In this document: positions 21,659 through 31,640 of the stretch, piece by piece
Position numbering within the stretch: the first letter of the stretch is position 1
Layout: the number at the start of each line of letters is the position of its first letter
Assembly: GCA_947650285.1 (NCBI GenBank)
Contig: CANTFL010001148.1
Coordinates: forward strand, 186,001-250,000
Direction: 5' to 3'
From: Hyaloperonospora brassicae
Lineage: Eukaryota; Oomycota; Peronosporomycetes; Peronosporales; Peronosporaceae
Length of the DNA stretch: 64,000 bases
Translations under genes and position numbers: made by a program
The notes under the pieces: generated by a model
What the model saw: only the letters and a program-made list of their open reading frames with translations
Told to the model about the DNA's origin: nothing
Databases searched by the model: none

Positions 21659-23264
21659 ATGTCTATGCGGGGTGACTCAAGGCACACATAGTCTGTGCCT
21701 GTACCAGCTTCTGCGGCAGACGATTCGTCGTCTGCTGCTCGTTCTCCGCCTGCAGCAACAGGTGCTGCAGGTGCACGCGGTACAGCATCGTGTGCGCATG
21801 ATGACCCCGACATTGAGGTCATCTACTCTGGCGAGTCAGACGTGTCTGACTCGGGCAATGCTGCAGAGGCGTCTCGATCACGGGCGACGCCTCAGTTTTT
21901 GCCAAGGCCACTGCCGAACGAACGGACTCGTAAGTTGCAACACAGTATGTTCGGCAGTGATGACGAATCTGATGATGAGTATGATTGCTCATCACCGAGA
22001 TCGGCCCGTGCTCCTTCGCACGATCGACTTGACGATGGTGCAATCCATCGTCATACTGAAAATCGTGGTACCAACAAGGGTACCACTGTGAAGCGTGATG
22101 AGCTGAAGCCGTGGCGTTTGCCCGAACGGCTCATCAACGGCTTGTCTCACGAGACAAGCCAACACCATCGAATACCCTTATTCGATGCGACTGAGCTTCA
22201 CGGCTTGGATCCTAGCGCGAGCAACGTTTGCGGTGAGGAAGACTTTTATCTCGATGTCTTCCTTAGGCATCGATGGCATAATGGTAACCAAAAGCGTGAC
22301 AAAAACTCGCTTTTGGCTGCGTGGAACGCGTTCGTCCAAAACGTAAAGAATTTTGGACGAGAAGGGTGGCTCAAGAAGCTTGAGGCGACACGCCTCAGGT
22401 TCGAAAAGGGAAACGCCAACCGGTGACAGGTACCGGTTGCATCGTTTATCAAGTGAGGCCGGCATTCCATGCCTCACTTGAGGGGACCCTTGTGCGAGTT
22501 GTGCTGACAACTCGCAACGTGCGCAGAGGGACGTGTATTCCATGGATTCGCCCTGGGGAAGGGCACACATCTCGACTGAGATGCGTGACGCGGTTGCATA
22601 CTTGCAATCCGTCTACAAGCGCCAAAAGCGCGTGTTTACCGATGGTCCCTCGGACCAATCGGATGATTCTCGTCATGCTGGCGGACGAGACCTTTAACGT
22701 CCATCAACAGCTGAGAGCGGGGATCCCAGCTGTTCCAAGAGGGTGGATACCCCCGCCACTGGACGATGTAGCTCGTCCTTGATCCTGAATCGTCACGGTG
22801 ATTAAAGATACGCTCCACTAGAAAGCGTTGACCACCGTGAGCATCCACCAAAGGATGTGGTGTAGGAGGAAAGACCTCCTCCATATGATTCGGTTCACCA
22901 TCTCGACCCTTACGAGATGGATCGCGCAATCGATGAATTGCGCGATGACTTGAAGCACAAGCGTGACCGGCGCTACGCTTTGACTGATACCGTGCGGAAG
23001 AACCGCAAGGATCGCGAGGCTGATCGGGCGAGGGATCGCGCCGATTATGCCACAGCGCAGCTTCAGGTAGAGCGGGGTGTCCGCTCTCTTTCCGGCGAGC
23101 TGGCGACAGCTCACGGGGAGATATCTCGGTTGAGTTCCGAGGTATCATATCTGCGCGACCAGACGGATCGTCTGGAGCGCGAATGCAAGAACTTGATGGA
23201 TGTTCTTGAACGTGGGGGCTATCTTCATCGAAAGAAGAAGGCTCGTACTGACAGTACGGCCTGA
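21659..23264 (+). CDS. Antisense ORF of element B (disordered/coiled-coil protein, interrupted)
   Basis: Counterpart of 11740-13345. ATG at 21659, TAG at 21689-21691, then open to 22426; the coiled-coil end is 22917-23264. Residue differences from A are few (for example EKSQHH/ETSQHH and ASHRH/AIHRH). As the copies are so alike, their agreement by itself is weak evidence of selection. The heptad pattern and the acidic/basic organisation are what suggest a real protein. Confidence 0.6.
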
Positions 23265-23793
23265 GCCTCCCCACGTAAAACGTAGGATGCGTGCGCATCC
23301 TACGTGGCAATTCGAGTGTGTATGCATTGCCCTTGCGATGCAACACTCGAAATGGCCCAATGTATTTCGGCAGTAGTTTACTACTGCCGACACTAGTGAC
23401 TGCATGTCCAGGTAAATTTACCGTAGACAGTAGTACTAGGTCGTTAATTTTAAATGAAAGAACATTTGCTCTTCCATTCTTGTCTGCGTTCCGTGTATGG
23501 CGGTCCACCGCATTTGCGATGGAGTCCTGAACGAAACAGACCACCGCTTCTCGAGTCAGCAGGAAGTTCTCTGCTGACTCTTTGTTTTGTCTTTCAGTGC
23601 GCTTCGTGCGCACTGCTAAGAGATTGCTCTCTTCTTCAGCGAGGCTGTCTTCTTCCTCGCTGGCATAATCGTTGACGATGCTGAATATACCAGCATCGTC
23701 ATCATCATCCGAGTCATTAATGGCGTCATCGCTAATATTGAGGTGATTTCCTTCATCGATGTCGTCCTGATCGACATCGGCATCATACGTCAC
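22636..23793 (-). CDS. Element B linker and chromodomain
   Basis: Continuation of the integrase polyprotein in another frame, with an acidic linker, KLLPKYIGPFRV and a C-terminal chromodomain (FLVERIFNHR...VQWRGYPPSWNSW). In element A this is fused to the integrase by one extra base in a G-run, so either A gained or B lost a base there. Confidence 0.85.
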   Translation of the reverse strand: MTYDADVDQDDIDEGNHLNISDDAINDSDDDDDAGIFSIVNDYASEEEDSLAEEESNLLAVRTKRTERQNKESAENFLLTREAVVCFVQDSIANAVDRHTRNADKNGRANVLSFKINDLVLLSTVNLPGHAVTSVGSSKLLPKYIGPFRVLHRKGNAYTLELPRRMRTHPTFYVGRLRPYCQYEPSSFDEDSPHVQEHPSSSCIRAPDDPSGRADMIPRNSTEISPRELSPARRKESGHPALPEAALWHNRRDPSPDQPRDPCGSSARYQSKRSAGHACASSHRAIHRLRDPSRKGRDGEPNHMEEVFPPTPHPLVDAHGGQRFLVERIFNHRDDSGSRTSYIVQWRGYPPSWNSWDPRSQLLMDVKGLVRQHDENHPIGPRDHR

Positions 23794-25100
23794 GACGTTA
23801 GCGTCGACACGTGATGAGCAAGAGCCAAAACGGTTTTTGCTCGAGCGAGTCCCTTCCCCCTTTTCGAAGAGTCACACTCTAAAAGGGCGGGCACACGTGG
23901 ATGGCGTAAGCCATTCACGTAAAACGGTGCGTGCTGGGTTGAAGCACGCACCGAATTATTGATGGCGAATTCCACCATGGGTAGGAATTCGCTCCAACTC
24001 GAAAATGAGTGGATATATCCTCGAAGGATCTCTTCGAGGACACGATTTTCACGTTCCGTCTGACCATCTGTTTCGGGATGGTCAGAAGTAGACATCTTCA
24101 ATCGTGTTCCGAGAGAACGGAACACGGTTTGCCAAAATTCCGCCGTGAACCGAGGGTCACGGTCGGATACGAATTCACGGGGCAACCCGTGGAGTCTAAA
24201 GACCGTGTCAAGAAAGACACGAGCACAGCCGGGTGCCGTGATGGACTCGGGCACTGCATCAAGATGCATTATCTTGCTGAACCGATCAACGAACACAAGA
24301 ATGCCATTATTCTTGTGAGCGTCTTCGGGAAAACCGAAGACGAAGTCCATTGAAACGGACTGCCAGCACTCTGTCGGAACAGGCAGAGGCTGCAATGGCG
24401 CACGGGATGAAGGACTAGGCTTCACCCGTTGACAAACCTCGCAAGCACGCATGTACTTGCGGACAAACTGATACTGGCGTGGCCAGTAGAAGTCACGACT
24501 TACCGTGAGGTAAGTCTTTTCTCTCCCACGATGGCCACCTGTTGGGGCATCGTGACACTCATACATGATGCGTAATCGCAAATCATTATGAGTGGGGACG
24601 ACGACACGAGGCGTGTCGCCGTCAACGGCTGTATAATATAACAGTCCGTTACGCGTTGTGTACCGATTTGATGAGGATCGGTACAAAGCCGGTAAATCCC
24701 TCATAGATTTACTGGATGGATGCACCAGATGATCCATCAATCGCAGAAGATCTATATCTTCCGCGTATGCCTTTCGTACGTCATCAAGTAAACTTGACGA
24801 CGGGACACTTACTGACAGTGTCGTAACAGTGGGCTTATCCTTACTGTTGAATTGTGCGACCGGCTCGAAATCGGGCCGGCGCGAAAGCGCATCAGCGACG
24901 ACGTATAGTCGTCCTCGTTTATACTCCACAGAGAAGTTATACTCCACGAAGAAAGACAGCCACCTCGCCATTCTCTGCGAGAGGTGTGGGCTGTTTACGG
25001 CCGTGCGTGCGTAGTGACGCATGGTCGGTATACACGATGAACGGTCTATCTCCCAAGAGATGGACCCGGAACTTAGCCAGTGCATATTCCATGGCAAGGA
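23790..25100 (-). CDS. Element B RNase H tail and integrase
   Basis: Same content as in A: EYNFSVEYKRGRLYVVADALSR, HHCC zinc finger, and the D, D and E residues of the integrase core in SMDFV, SDRDPRF and TDGQTEREN. The frame ends just after the core, at the G-run near 23860, and the chromodomain part continues in the frame 22636-23793. Confidence 0.9.
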   Translation of the reverse strand, partial: SLPWNMHWLSSGSISWEIDRSSCIPTMRHYARTAVNSPHLSQRMARWLSFFVEYNFSVEYKRGRLYVVADALSRRPDFEPVAQFNSKDKPTVTTLSVSVPSSSLLDDVRKAYAEDIDLLRLMDHLVHPSSKSMRDLPALYRSSSNRYTTRNGLLYYTAVDGDTPRVVVPTHNDLRLRIMYECHDAPTGGHRGREKTYLTVSRDFYWPRQYQFVRKYMRACEVCQRVKPSPSSRAPLQPLPVPTECWQSVSMDFVFGFPEDAHKNNGILVFVDRFSKIMHLDAVPESITAPGCARVFLDTVFRLHGLPREFVSDRDPRFTAEFWQTVFRSLGTRLKMSTSDHPETDGQTERENRVLEEILRGYIHSFSSWSEFLPMVEFAINNSVRASTQHAPFYVNGLRHPRVPALLECDSSKRGKGLARAKTVLALAHHVSTLTS

Positions 25101-25365
25101 ATTCCTTGTCATGCACTGGGTAATTGCGCTCAGCTGCTTGCAGCTGACGCGACTGATAACAGATGACGCGCTCCGCGCCATCTGCGTCGAACTGCATTAA
25201 CGCACAGCCGATTGCAAAATCGCTGGCGTCACAGACTACATGAAATGGTCTGTCCTGATCTGCAATCGCCAATATCGGCGACTGCATCAAGCTTTGCTTG
25301 ATACCTTCGAAGGAGCGCTGACACTCAGCGTTCCATGACCATTTGGCATTTTTCTTAATAACCAA
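24937..25365 (-). pseudogene. Element B RNase H
   Basis: Same frame placement as in A, with DASDFAIGC, HDKEFLAMEYAL and YTDHAS catalytic blocks. Cut off from RT and from the integrase frame by the same shifts. Confidence 0.85.
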
Positions 25366-27482
25366 GAAAAATGTACCGTCATTTCGGCGTAGTTGCGAGA
25401 GTACTTGTGCAAGTACGCCGCTAGACCAAGGAACTTCCTTAGTCCCTTGACATCGACTGGCACTGGCCAGTCGGTGATCGCCTTGATCTTTTCGGGATCA
25501 GAGCGTACGCCGTGTTTACCCACGATGCACCCAAGAAGTGGTATTTCGCTAGCCGCGAATATACACTTCTTGAGGTTGGCGTACAACTTATGCTTGCGCA
25601 TAAGTTGAAGAACCTGACGAACGTGAGTTCTGTGAACTTCAACGTCCGTCTTTCCGTCCATAGCCCGGCTAAGGACGAACACATCGTCGAAGTAACTCGG
25701 TGCGAAGTCTCGCACCGGTCTCAACAGATTTGTTACACATCTGTTGAAAGTAGAAGGGTCATTGCTCAGCCCCTGTGGCATCACTAGCCACTCCCACAGC
25801 ATACCGCTGGGGGTTCTCACTGATATGTACGGGATGTCCCGTTCACGCATGAGGATCTGATAGAATCCATCCATCAGATCCATGGAAGAAAAGATGGTAC
25901 TCTTTGACATACCATCTATGATTACTTCCTTCCTCGGTATCGGCGTCTGAGTTGGTACCGTTGCAGAGTTCAACTTGTTGAACGCGTGCACTATCCGCCA
26001 TCCTCCTGTGGCCTTTCGCACACAGAAGGTCGGAGAGATGTGAGGGGATGTTGATTCCCTCACATGGCCCGCTGCTAAGCGATCGGCAAAGAACTTGTCG
26101 ATCGCTAGTACTTGTTCACGAGGCAGTGGCCACTGCTTCATGACACAGTACTTCGATCCCGGCTTGAGCTCGATCTCGTGTCGAGTGCCTTTGTCCTTAG
26201 GCAACTCGCAAGGTACGGATTCAGGGAACACATCCTTGAATTCGATCAAATCCTTATACAAAGGATTTGCCTGAAGTGACTCCCAGGATTGAGACGTGTA
26301 CCGCTCAATCCGAGTCTTCTCATCGAGGACACTTTCGTCCATCGATGAGCTGCTGAGAACCCGTTCGTTCTCAGCAAATACTGTTGCCGACCGAATGTCG
26401 GCCACATACTCATCCTCTGTGACGAGTATGCAGATCTGCTTGACTTTGCCACTACGCAGATCACGCAAGAACCGTTTCGGTTCTAGCGTTTGCAACTGAG
26501 TTATCTCCGAAGTTAACTACGGAGGGTCAATCAGATCAAGCGTATAAGCGCCTACGCTTGATCCGTCATTGACCAAGACGGTCAACGTCTCGGTTACTTC
26601 CTGGGAACTTGCTTCCATAGGTTGCTGAAGGCCTAATCCTTCAGCAAGTGACTCTTGAGGAATTCCTTCCTTATGTACGTAGGGACTTATTCCCTCCACG
26701 TCTTCTGACTGTGGATGTGCAACCACAGTCAGGAACCGATCCTCTACGGTCGACTCTCCAGTCGACCTAGGATTTTCATGTTGCCCCTTGGGGGCAACAG
26801 ACTTCTTTCTTCCAAGATGCTGCCCTCTAGGCATGCATCCATGTCCCGGTCCACTCGACTTATTCGAGTGGTGAACCTTCGGCGCAGCCTGTACTTTTGT
26901 ACAGCCGCCGGGAGCTTGCTCCACAGTGTAGTGATCAACTACACTGTGATCTTGTGCAGTCGTGCTAACGACCGTACCGCAAGTGAGGCCATCGCACTCA
27001 CTTGCAGAACATCCACACGCTTGTAAACGCTCCAAGATGTTCATCAGATGGCCATCTGATGAACAAGCGGCAGGCATCTTTACGGATCGATGCTGCCAGC
27101 TCACCATTGTCTCGTACCTTCTGAGCCAAGGTGATCCCAGGATGACATCAAATTAGTCATCCAGATCTAGTACGATGAAGTCATCATCGTACTGTTCGCC
27201 CTCCAAAGTGTAGTGGATTCCTACTACACGTTTTTCAACGGTTATCGATGCGCCTGTTGCAAGGCGCACCGTCATCCTCGCGAGGGGAATGTCGCGCTCA
27301 ACGAACTTGAGCCTACGACCCTCTAGTGACTGGCGACGAACAAAGTTGTTCGACGCCCCACAGTCTACTAGGGCACGAAGTGACAAATCATTTGTCGCTT
27401 CCAACTTCAAGGTGATGAGCAAAACGTCATCACCAGGTGCAGATACACACAATGATTGTGTGTCTGGAGCAACTTTCGTCAA
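25287..27482 (-). pseudogene. pol: Element B protease, linker and reverse transcriptase
   Basis: 27482-27153 protease (ALVDCGASNNFV), 27107-26517 linker, 26495-25287 RT with DLMDGFYQIL, MPQGLSNDPSTF and YFDDVFV. In-frame TAA and TAG sit at the same places as in A. B keeps the canonical DGFYQI block that A has lost, whereas it has Asp for Ala in the SNAPSTF block. Confidence 0.9.
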
Positions 27483-27532
27483 GAGATTTGAAAATTATCT
27501 TGAGGTTGCTGGATCAGTAGGGCGCTCCGCCC

Positions 27533-28690
27533 CTACTGACCCCGTCCATTTTTTGATGGTCCGTTTCGCTGTTGCGGTTTCGCAACAGCGCTGGACCCAC
27601 GCCCATTGCCCTTCTTGGCGAATGGTCGTCCCTTTCGCTCAGTACTGCTTGGTACTGGGCGTGGGGCACTAAACTCGTATGAGTAGTGCCCTAACTTCTG
27701 ACAGCGATTGCACTTCAGCAATCGCTTGTTGTTTGTAGAGCGAGGTCTCTCGCTCTCAACATAGCAGAAGTCCATTGGTTCTGGACCTCCGATCTCTTGT
27801 CGTCTCGGTGGACGATAAGAGTTAGAGCTAGCATGAGCCTGTCTCATGCTAAAGTCTTCTTGTTCCGCGGCTGATATCGCTTCTTCAAGCGTATTCAGCT
27901 CAAGGCGGAACAGGTGGCTCCTGACGGGCCCTTCTGCGAGCCCTTGCATGAACACCGTAATCAACGTGTGTTCACGAACTGGTTTAGCAGTTATACTACT
28001 CGCAAGGAGTCGTATATGTTGTGCGTAAGCGTGCACATCACGCTTACCCTGCTTGAGTTTCAGGAGCTCTGAACGAGCCCTGAACTCAGCGCGTGGCGGC
28101 TCAAACGTTTGTCTGAGCCGGGACTTGAAGTCATCTAGCGACCTGAACACATTTGGGTCGCTACTCTAGAGCCCCAGGGACCAAGTTTTGGCACGTCCTG
28201 CCAAGTGGGTTTGAGCAGATGTGAATTTCATTTGCTCATCTTCGACGCGACGAGCCCTTAGGGCTCTGTCGATTTCGACAAACCACAGTAACAAGGAGTC
28301 CTCCGGGACTCCACTGTACTTGGAGATGTCAACTTTCATGACTTCGGGACGACGCGCATGCGCCGTCCCGCCCACAGCAGCATGAAATTGCTGCTGTCTC
28401 AACAGCTCCATCTGTTGAGCACCGAGTTCTCTCAACTGCTCGGCCTGTTGAGAGCCTTGCTGGTGAAGCAAGGCTACTTCCTCCTTTTCGGCGACAAGTT
28501 CAATTTGAATGAACTTGGCGATAGCGGCATGTTGTTGGTCTCTGTCTAGAGACTCCAATATGGTGCTGACGACGAGTTCGCCTACGGTAGAACTCATTCG
28601 TTCTACCGCACTCCATTCGATGTCACTCAAATGGGTAAACCCTTACGCGTGGCGTGAAAGGTCTCTTCATCATCCAACATGTTCATGTTG
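27533..28690 (-). pseudogene. gag: gag of gypsy element B (interrupted)
   Basis: Capsid domain and defective zinc knuckle as in A. The TAG between HLAGRAKTWSLGL and SSDPNVF is at 28168-28166. B and A differ at scattered residues, and B has FMQGLAEGPVRSHL where A has FIQGVAEGPVRIHL; B looks closer to the family form. Confidence 0.88.
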
Positions 28691-28730
28691 GATGCTGTGG
28701 TCCTTGGGAGGACTACAAAGTGCTACCAGG

Positions 28731-29121
28731 TGTAATGGGGCACACCCTTGCGTGAACTTAACGCAAGGGTATCGTACCCCGATAAGCGTACACGAGGCAA
28801 ACGAGGAAGCGTAGATAAGGGAAAAGTAGAACCGTTATATTAATATAATTAAGTCTTTAACCACTGTCTCTCTGTTTGACTTAACTTAATTATTCTAATC
28901 TAACTGAATGTATGAAGGCGTCTCGTCACCACTCATTGCGCGCGTCTTGCGGCGATTGGTGGGTTGATATCGTCAAGATATCAACCAATGAGCAGACCCT
29001 TTGGTCGCTTCACCAATATCACCACTATCGATGATATTGTTCAAAGAATATTCAACATAATATTCTTTATTGTCATTATCTCTCAAATGACAATTTCCAT
29101 GTAACGGGCTGCACCGTTACA
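28731..29121 (-). repeat. 5' LTR of gypsy element B
   Basis: 391 bp, begins TGTAACGGTGCAG and ends CCCCATTACA in element orientation. By eye about 15 differences from A's 5' LTR, far fewer than from B's own 3' LTR. Read outward, the next bases are cttca. Confidence 0.95.
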
Positions 29122-29655
29122 CTTCATTCGTATTCCAATTGATGTGGGTGCTACATATATTACCTCTTGTCGAAGTCTGTGTAGTCATAAAGAGCGTTCG
29201 TTTTCAGGCGAGCGAGATCAGTATTAGTGTGTTTAATAATGCTGATATAATGAGCCAATCACAATACAATTTGGATGGAGGGTGAGTGGTGGTTAGCGAA
29301 AAGTGAGTGGTAAATCGCGGCTTTCTTAATATATGTAAGTCCCAGAATGTGTCCTGTCCTATTAGTCCTAACTTAACTATTTTTATACCAAAGCATGTAT
29401 GGTAACGTCTACTCACCACCCATTGCGCGCGTCTAGCAGCGATTGGTGGGTTGATAAAATCGAATATCAATCAATGAGTAGACCCTTGGGTCACTGCAGC
29501 AATATCACTGAACTTATCGATGTTGTAGTGAGACTATTAAACTTTATCTTCTCATTTATCATATTGTCACATGTTATAATAATATCATGTAAGAGGCTCA
29601 CCACCTTCCATTCTGGGCGCTCTTTTCTAAAGAAAGCGGACGTGCGACTCGGACT
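29122..29655. other. Effector upstream region, right copy, with decayed gypsy LTR fragment
   Basis: Mirror of 15880-16417. The LTR fragment is at about 29345-29575, on the minus strand, antisense to the effector gene. It matches the left copy almost base for base. Confidence 0.75.
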
Positions 29656-29659
29656 TGTT

Positions 29660-29678
29660 GGCACTTTAACATTTGCTC
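29660..29678 (+). promoter_or_regulatory. Candidate oomycete initiator/flanking promoter element
   Basis: GGCACTTTAACATTTGCTC, about 40-55 bases before the ATG, resembling the oomycete initiator plus flanking element. Identical in the left copy. Confidence 0.45.
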
Positions 29679-29715
29679 CCTCCCTCGCTCGAAACTGACA
29701 ACAACATCACCAACG

Positions 29716-31050
29716 ATGCGCCTCCATACGTTCACGCTCGTCGTGTTCACTGCGGTTCTAGCACACAGCGCGAACTCTGCGAAGACGCCCAGCTCGACGA
29801 CGACGGAAGGTGCTCCCTCGGCAAGCCCTCGTTCCTCTGACGCGTGCTGCGATGACGTCCCTGTTGAGAAGGGGCTGGGTCCACACGAGACCACGGCGGG
29901 TGAAGAGAGGATGCCAGATATATGGCAAACAGTAATCAACAAAGAAGTTGCTCGTCTCGTGGACATGGTTTATGCGCCAGAGGAACATATCTCATCGAAA
30001 ATCAACAGCGCCGTTGCTCGTCTCGTGGAATTGGTGCATGCGCATGAACGTGAGACCATGCCCGCGGTCGAACACCTTCCTGTAAACGGGCAGCGAGTGT
30101 TTGATGAGAATGCTGTCAAGCACTTTTTTCGTTTTGGGATGGCACACGAGACACTACAAGACTTGCTGGAAAGAGTAGAATCATATGGTCGTCAGCTTGA
30201 ATCGAAATCCACAAGTGGACTGAACATGATCGCAACGGCTCGCGAATTGTTTAGTAAACACCTGAGAGCAGAGGCGGAAGCTCGATTTAAGTTGGATCCC
30301 AGTGTGGTGTTCGGTATCAGGCTCCAGAAGGCCATATCCGACCCAGCTATGCAGGCAGACGCTCGCTCGAAAGACCCAATGGTAAACCTGGACCTTGGCA
30401 ATTTGGACAGATACAGGAAGGAATACTACAGGCGCCGAGGCGGCAACGAACTTACGTTGCGAGAAGTGTTATCAAAACGCGTTGGTGGCGACGCCAAACT
30501 CGAATCGATCCTGTCGATCCTGAATCGCAACAAGCTTAACAAAAGATATGTGGTGCTCATGCGAACGGAGATGATGGCGGACTCGAAGACGGTTGTAGAC
30601 GCTGCTGTCAAGCTAGGAATGATACCACACACGACGGAAGTCTTGGACAACAAATACGTGGATATATTTGTCCTGTTCATCGGTACCCTCGCTCGAGAAC
30701 ATCCAGAGCAACATTCAGTCATCGTCGAGCAGCTCACGGAGATATTTGGGGGTCGCCAGGCTGCATTACTGGTTCATAAATCAGCGGAGGCGTGCCCAAA
30801 AGAATTCGATGATCTACGAGCAGCGCTGTACAAGCATTTGGTGAAGACCTTTACTTATGATGAGCTGCGCGACGAGATCACGAAGTCAAGGGAAGGAAGA
30901 ACTAAAAGACCTGGAAGAGCTGGAAGTAATACTGATAAATTCGAGACACGGTGCGAGGATTTGGTTCTCGAAAATTATCTTGCACCTCCTGAACCCCGTG
31001 CGAACCGAAAGAGAAAACGGGCAAGTGACACGAGCGCCGGTCCTTCGTGA
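29716..31050 (+). CDS. Secreted RXLR-type effector candidate, right copy (444 aa)
   Basis: Paralogue of 14474-15823. Residues 1-70 (signal peptide, leader, EER) are the same except Gln70-Ala to Gln-Thr just after the Trp. From there to about residue 210 there are many amino-acid changes and a five-residue deletion (HSRMPVDYIS against EEHIS). The C-terminal half differs at only about ten positions, and the RKRKR end is unchanged. The flanking non-coding DNA is almost identical. Secretion is inferred from the signal peptide; activity and host target are unknown. Confidence 0.75.
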   Translation: MRLHTFTLVVFTAVLAHSANSAKTPSSTTTEGAPSASPRSSDACCDDVPVEKGLGPHETTAGEERMPDIWQTVINKEVARLVDMVYAPEEHISSKINSAVARLVELVHAHERETMPAVEHLPVNGQRVFDENAVKHFFRFGMAHETLQDLLERVESYGRQLESKSTSGLNMIATARELFSKHLRAEAEARFKLDPSVVFGIRLQKAISDPAMQADARSKDPMVNLDLGNLDRYRKEYYRRRGGNELTLREVLSKRVGGDAKLESILSILNRNKLNKRYVVLMRTEMMADSKTVVDAAVKLGMIPHTTEVLDNKYVDIFVLFIGTLAREHPEQHSVIVEQLTEIFGGRQAALLVHKSAEACPKEFDDLRAALYKHLVKTFTYDELRDEITKSREGRTKRPGRAGSNTDKFETRCEDLVLENYLAPPEPRANRKRKRASDTSAGPS

Positions 31051-31640
31051 CCCTATCCGTTGCTAGCAGCCGCCTGCAGATAACCCATGACAATACATGC
31101 CATTCGTGAAACAGACCTGTGTTGTGGTAAGATCAATCGGGGCAGGTAGGTCAAATGGTGCTTGCAACCTCGTGGGCACTTTTGTAACGTCTGCACACGT
31201 CCAGCGGCGTCACCGATAGCAGTGTGAACATCCGACATGCCCCCACGCGACACGAGTCTGAAGGGCAGGTACAAGCACTTGCCAGGTCAGCGCACGTATC
31301 GCGTTTGGACGCGGCTCCTTCCCAACAAACAGCACACGTAACGACATGCTCAAACAGTGTTGGCTCACGAACCGCAAATGCGTGGACGGCTATGACACCG
31401 GGACAGCAACATACAGTCACCAACGCTATCGCGCTAGGTATACTCTCTCCACGATCCTGATTGCTATTCAGGCAGTCGGACAACAAGGGTGCTGTGTTAT
31501 CTACAAGGAAAACCCGTTCGTCCGTCCAGCATAAGCTCGCATCAGATGAGATCTGCTTTGCCTTTCGTAGTAAGTCATCCCACAAGCTTCCGTAGATGTA
31601 GCAACCACATCGTGCGTCTTCCATGGACTTAAAGCTAGAC
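31051..31640. other. Effector downstream region, right copy
   Basis: Matches 13875-14473 in reverse complement. Homology ends at CTACCGCTT (31640), where the left copy meets the LTR of element A; the right copy continues without interruption. Confidence 0.7.

Larger units (their letters stand above)
21131..29121 (-). mobile_element. Ty3/gypsy chromovirus element B, full length with two LTRs
   Basis: Minus-strand near-copy of element A with the same layout, the same in-frame stops, the same frame changes and the same antisense ORF. Flanks are attct on the left and cttca on the right, which are not a duplication of each other. The right junction (29121/29122) falls inside what is continuous sequence in the left effector copy (16417/16418). 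Confidence 0.95.

Noticed and set aside
5882..31640. One simple large inverted repeat (element plus effector gene mirrored).
   Set aside because: The order is element-then-effector on both sides, not mirrored. Only the orientations differ, so the two-step recombination model fits better than a plain inverted duplication.
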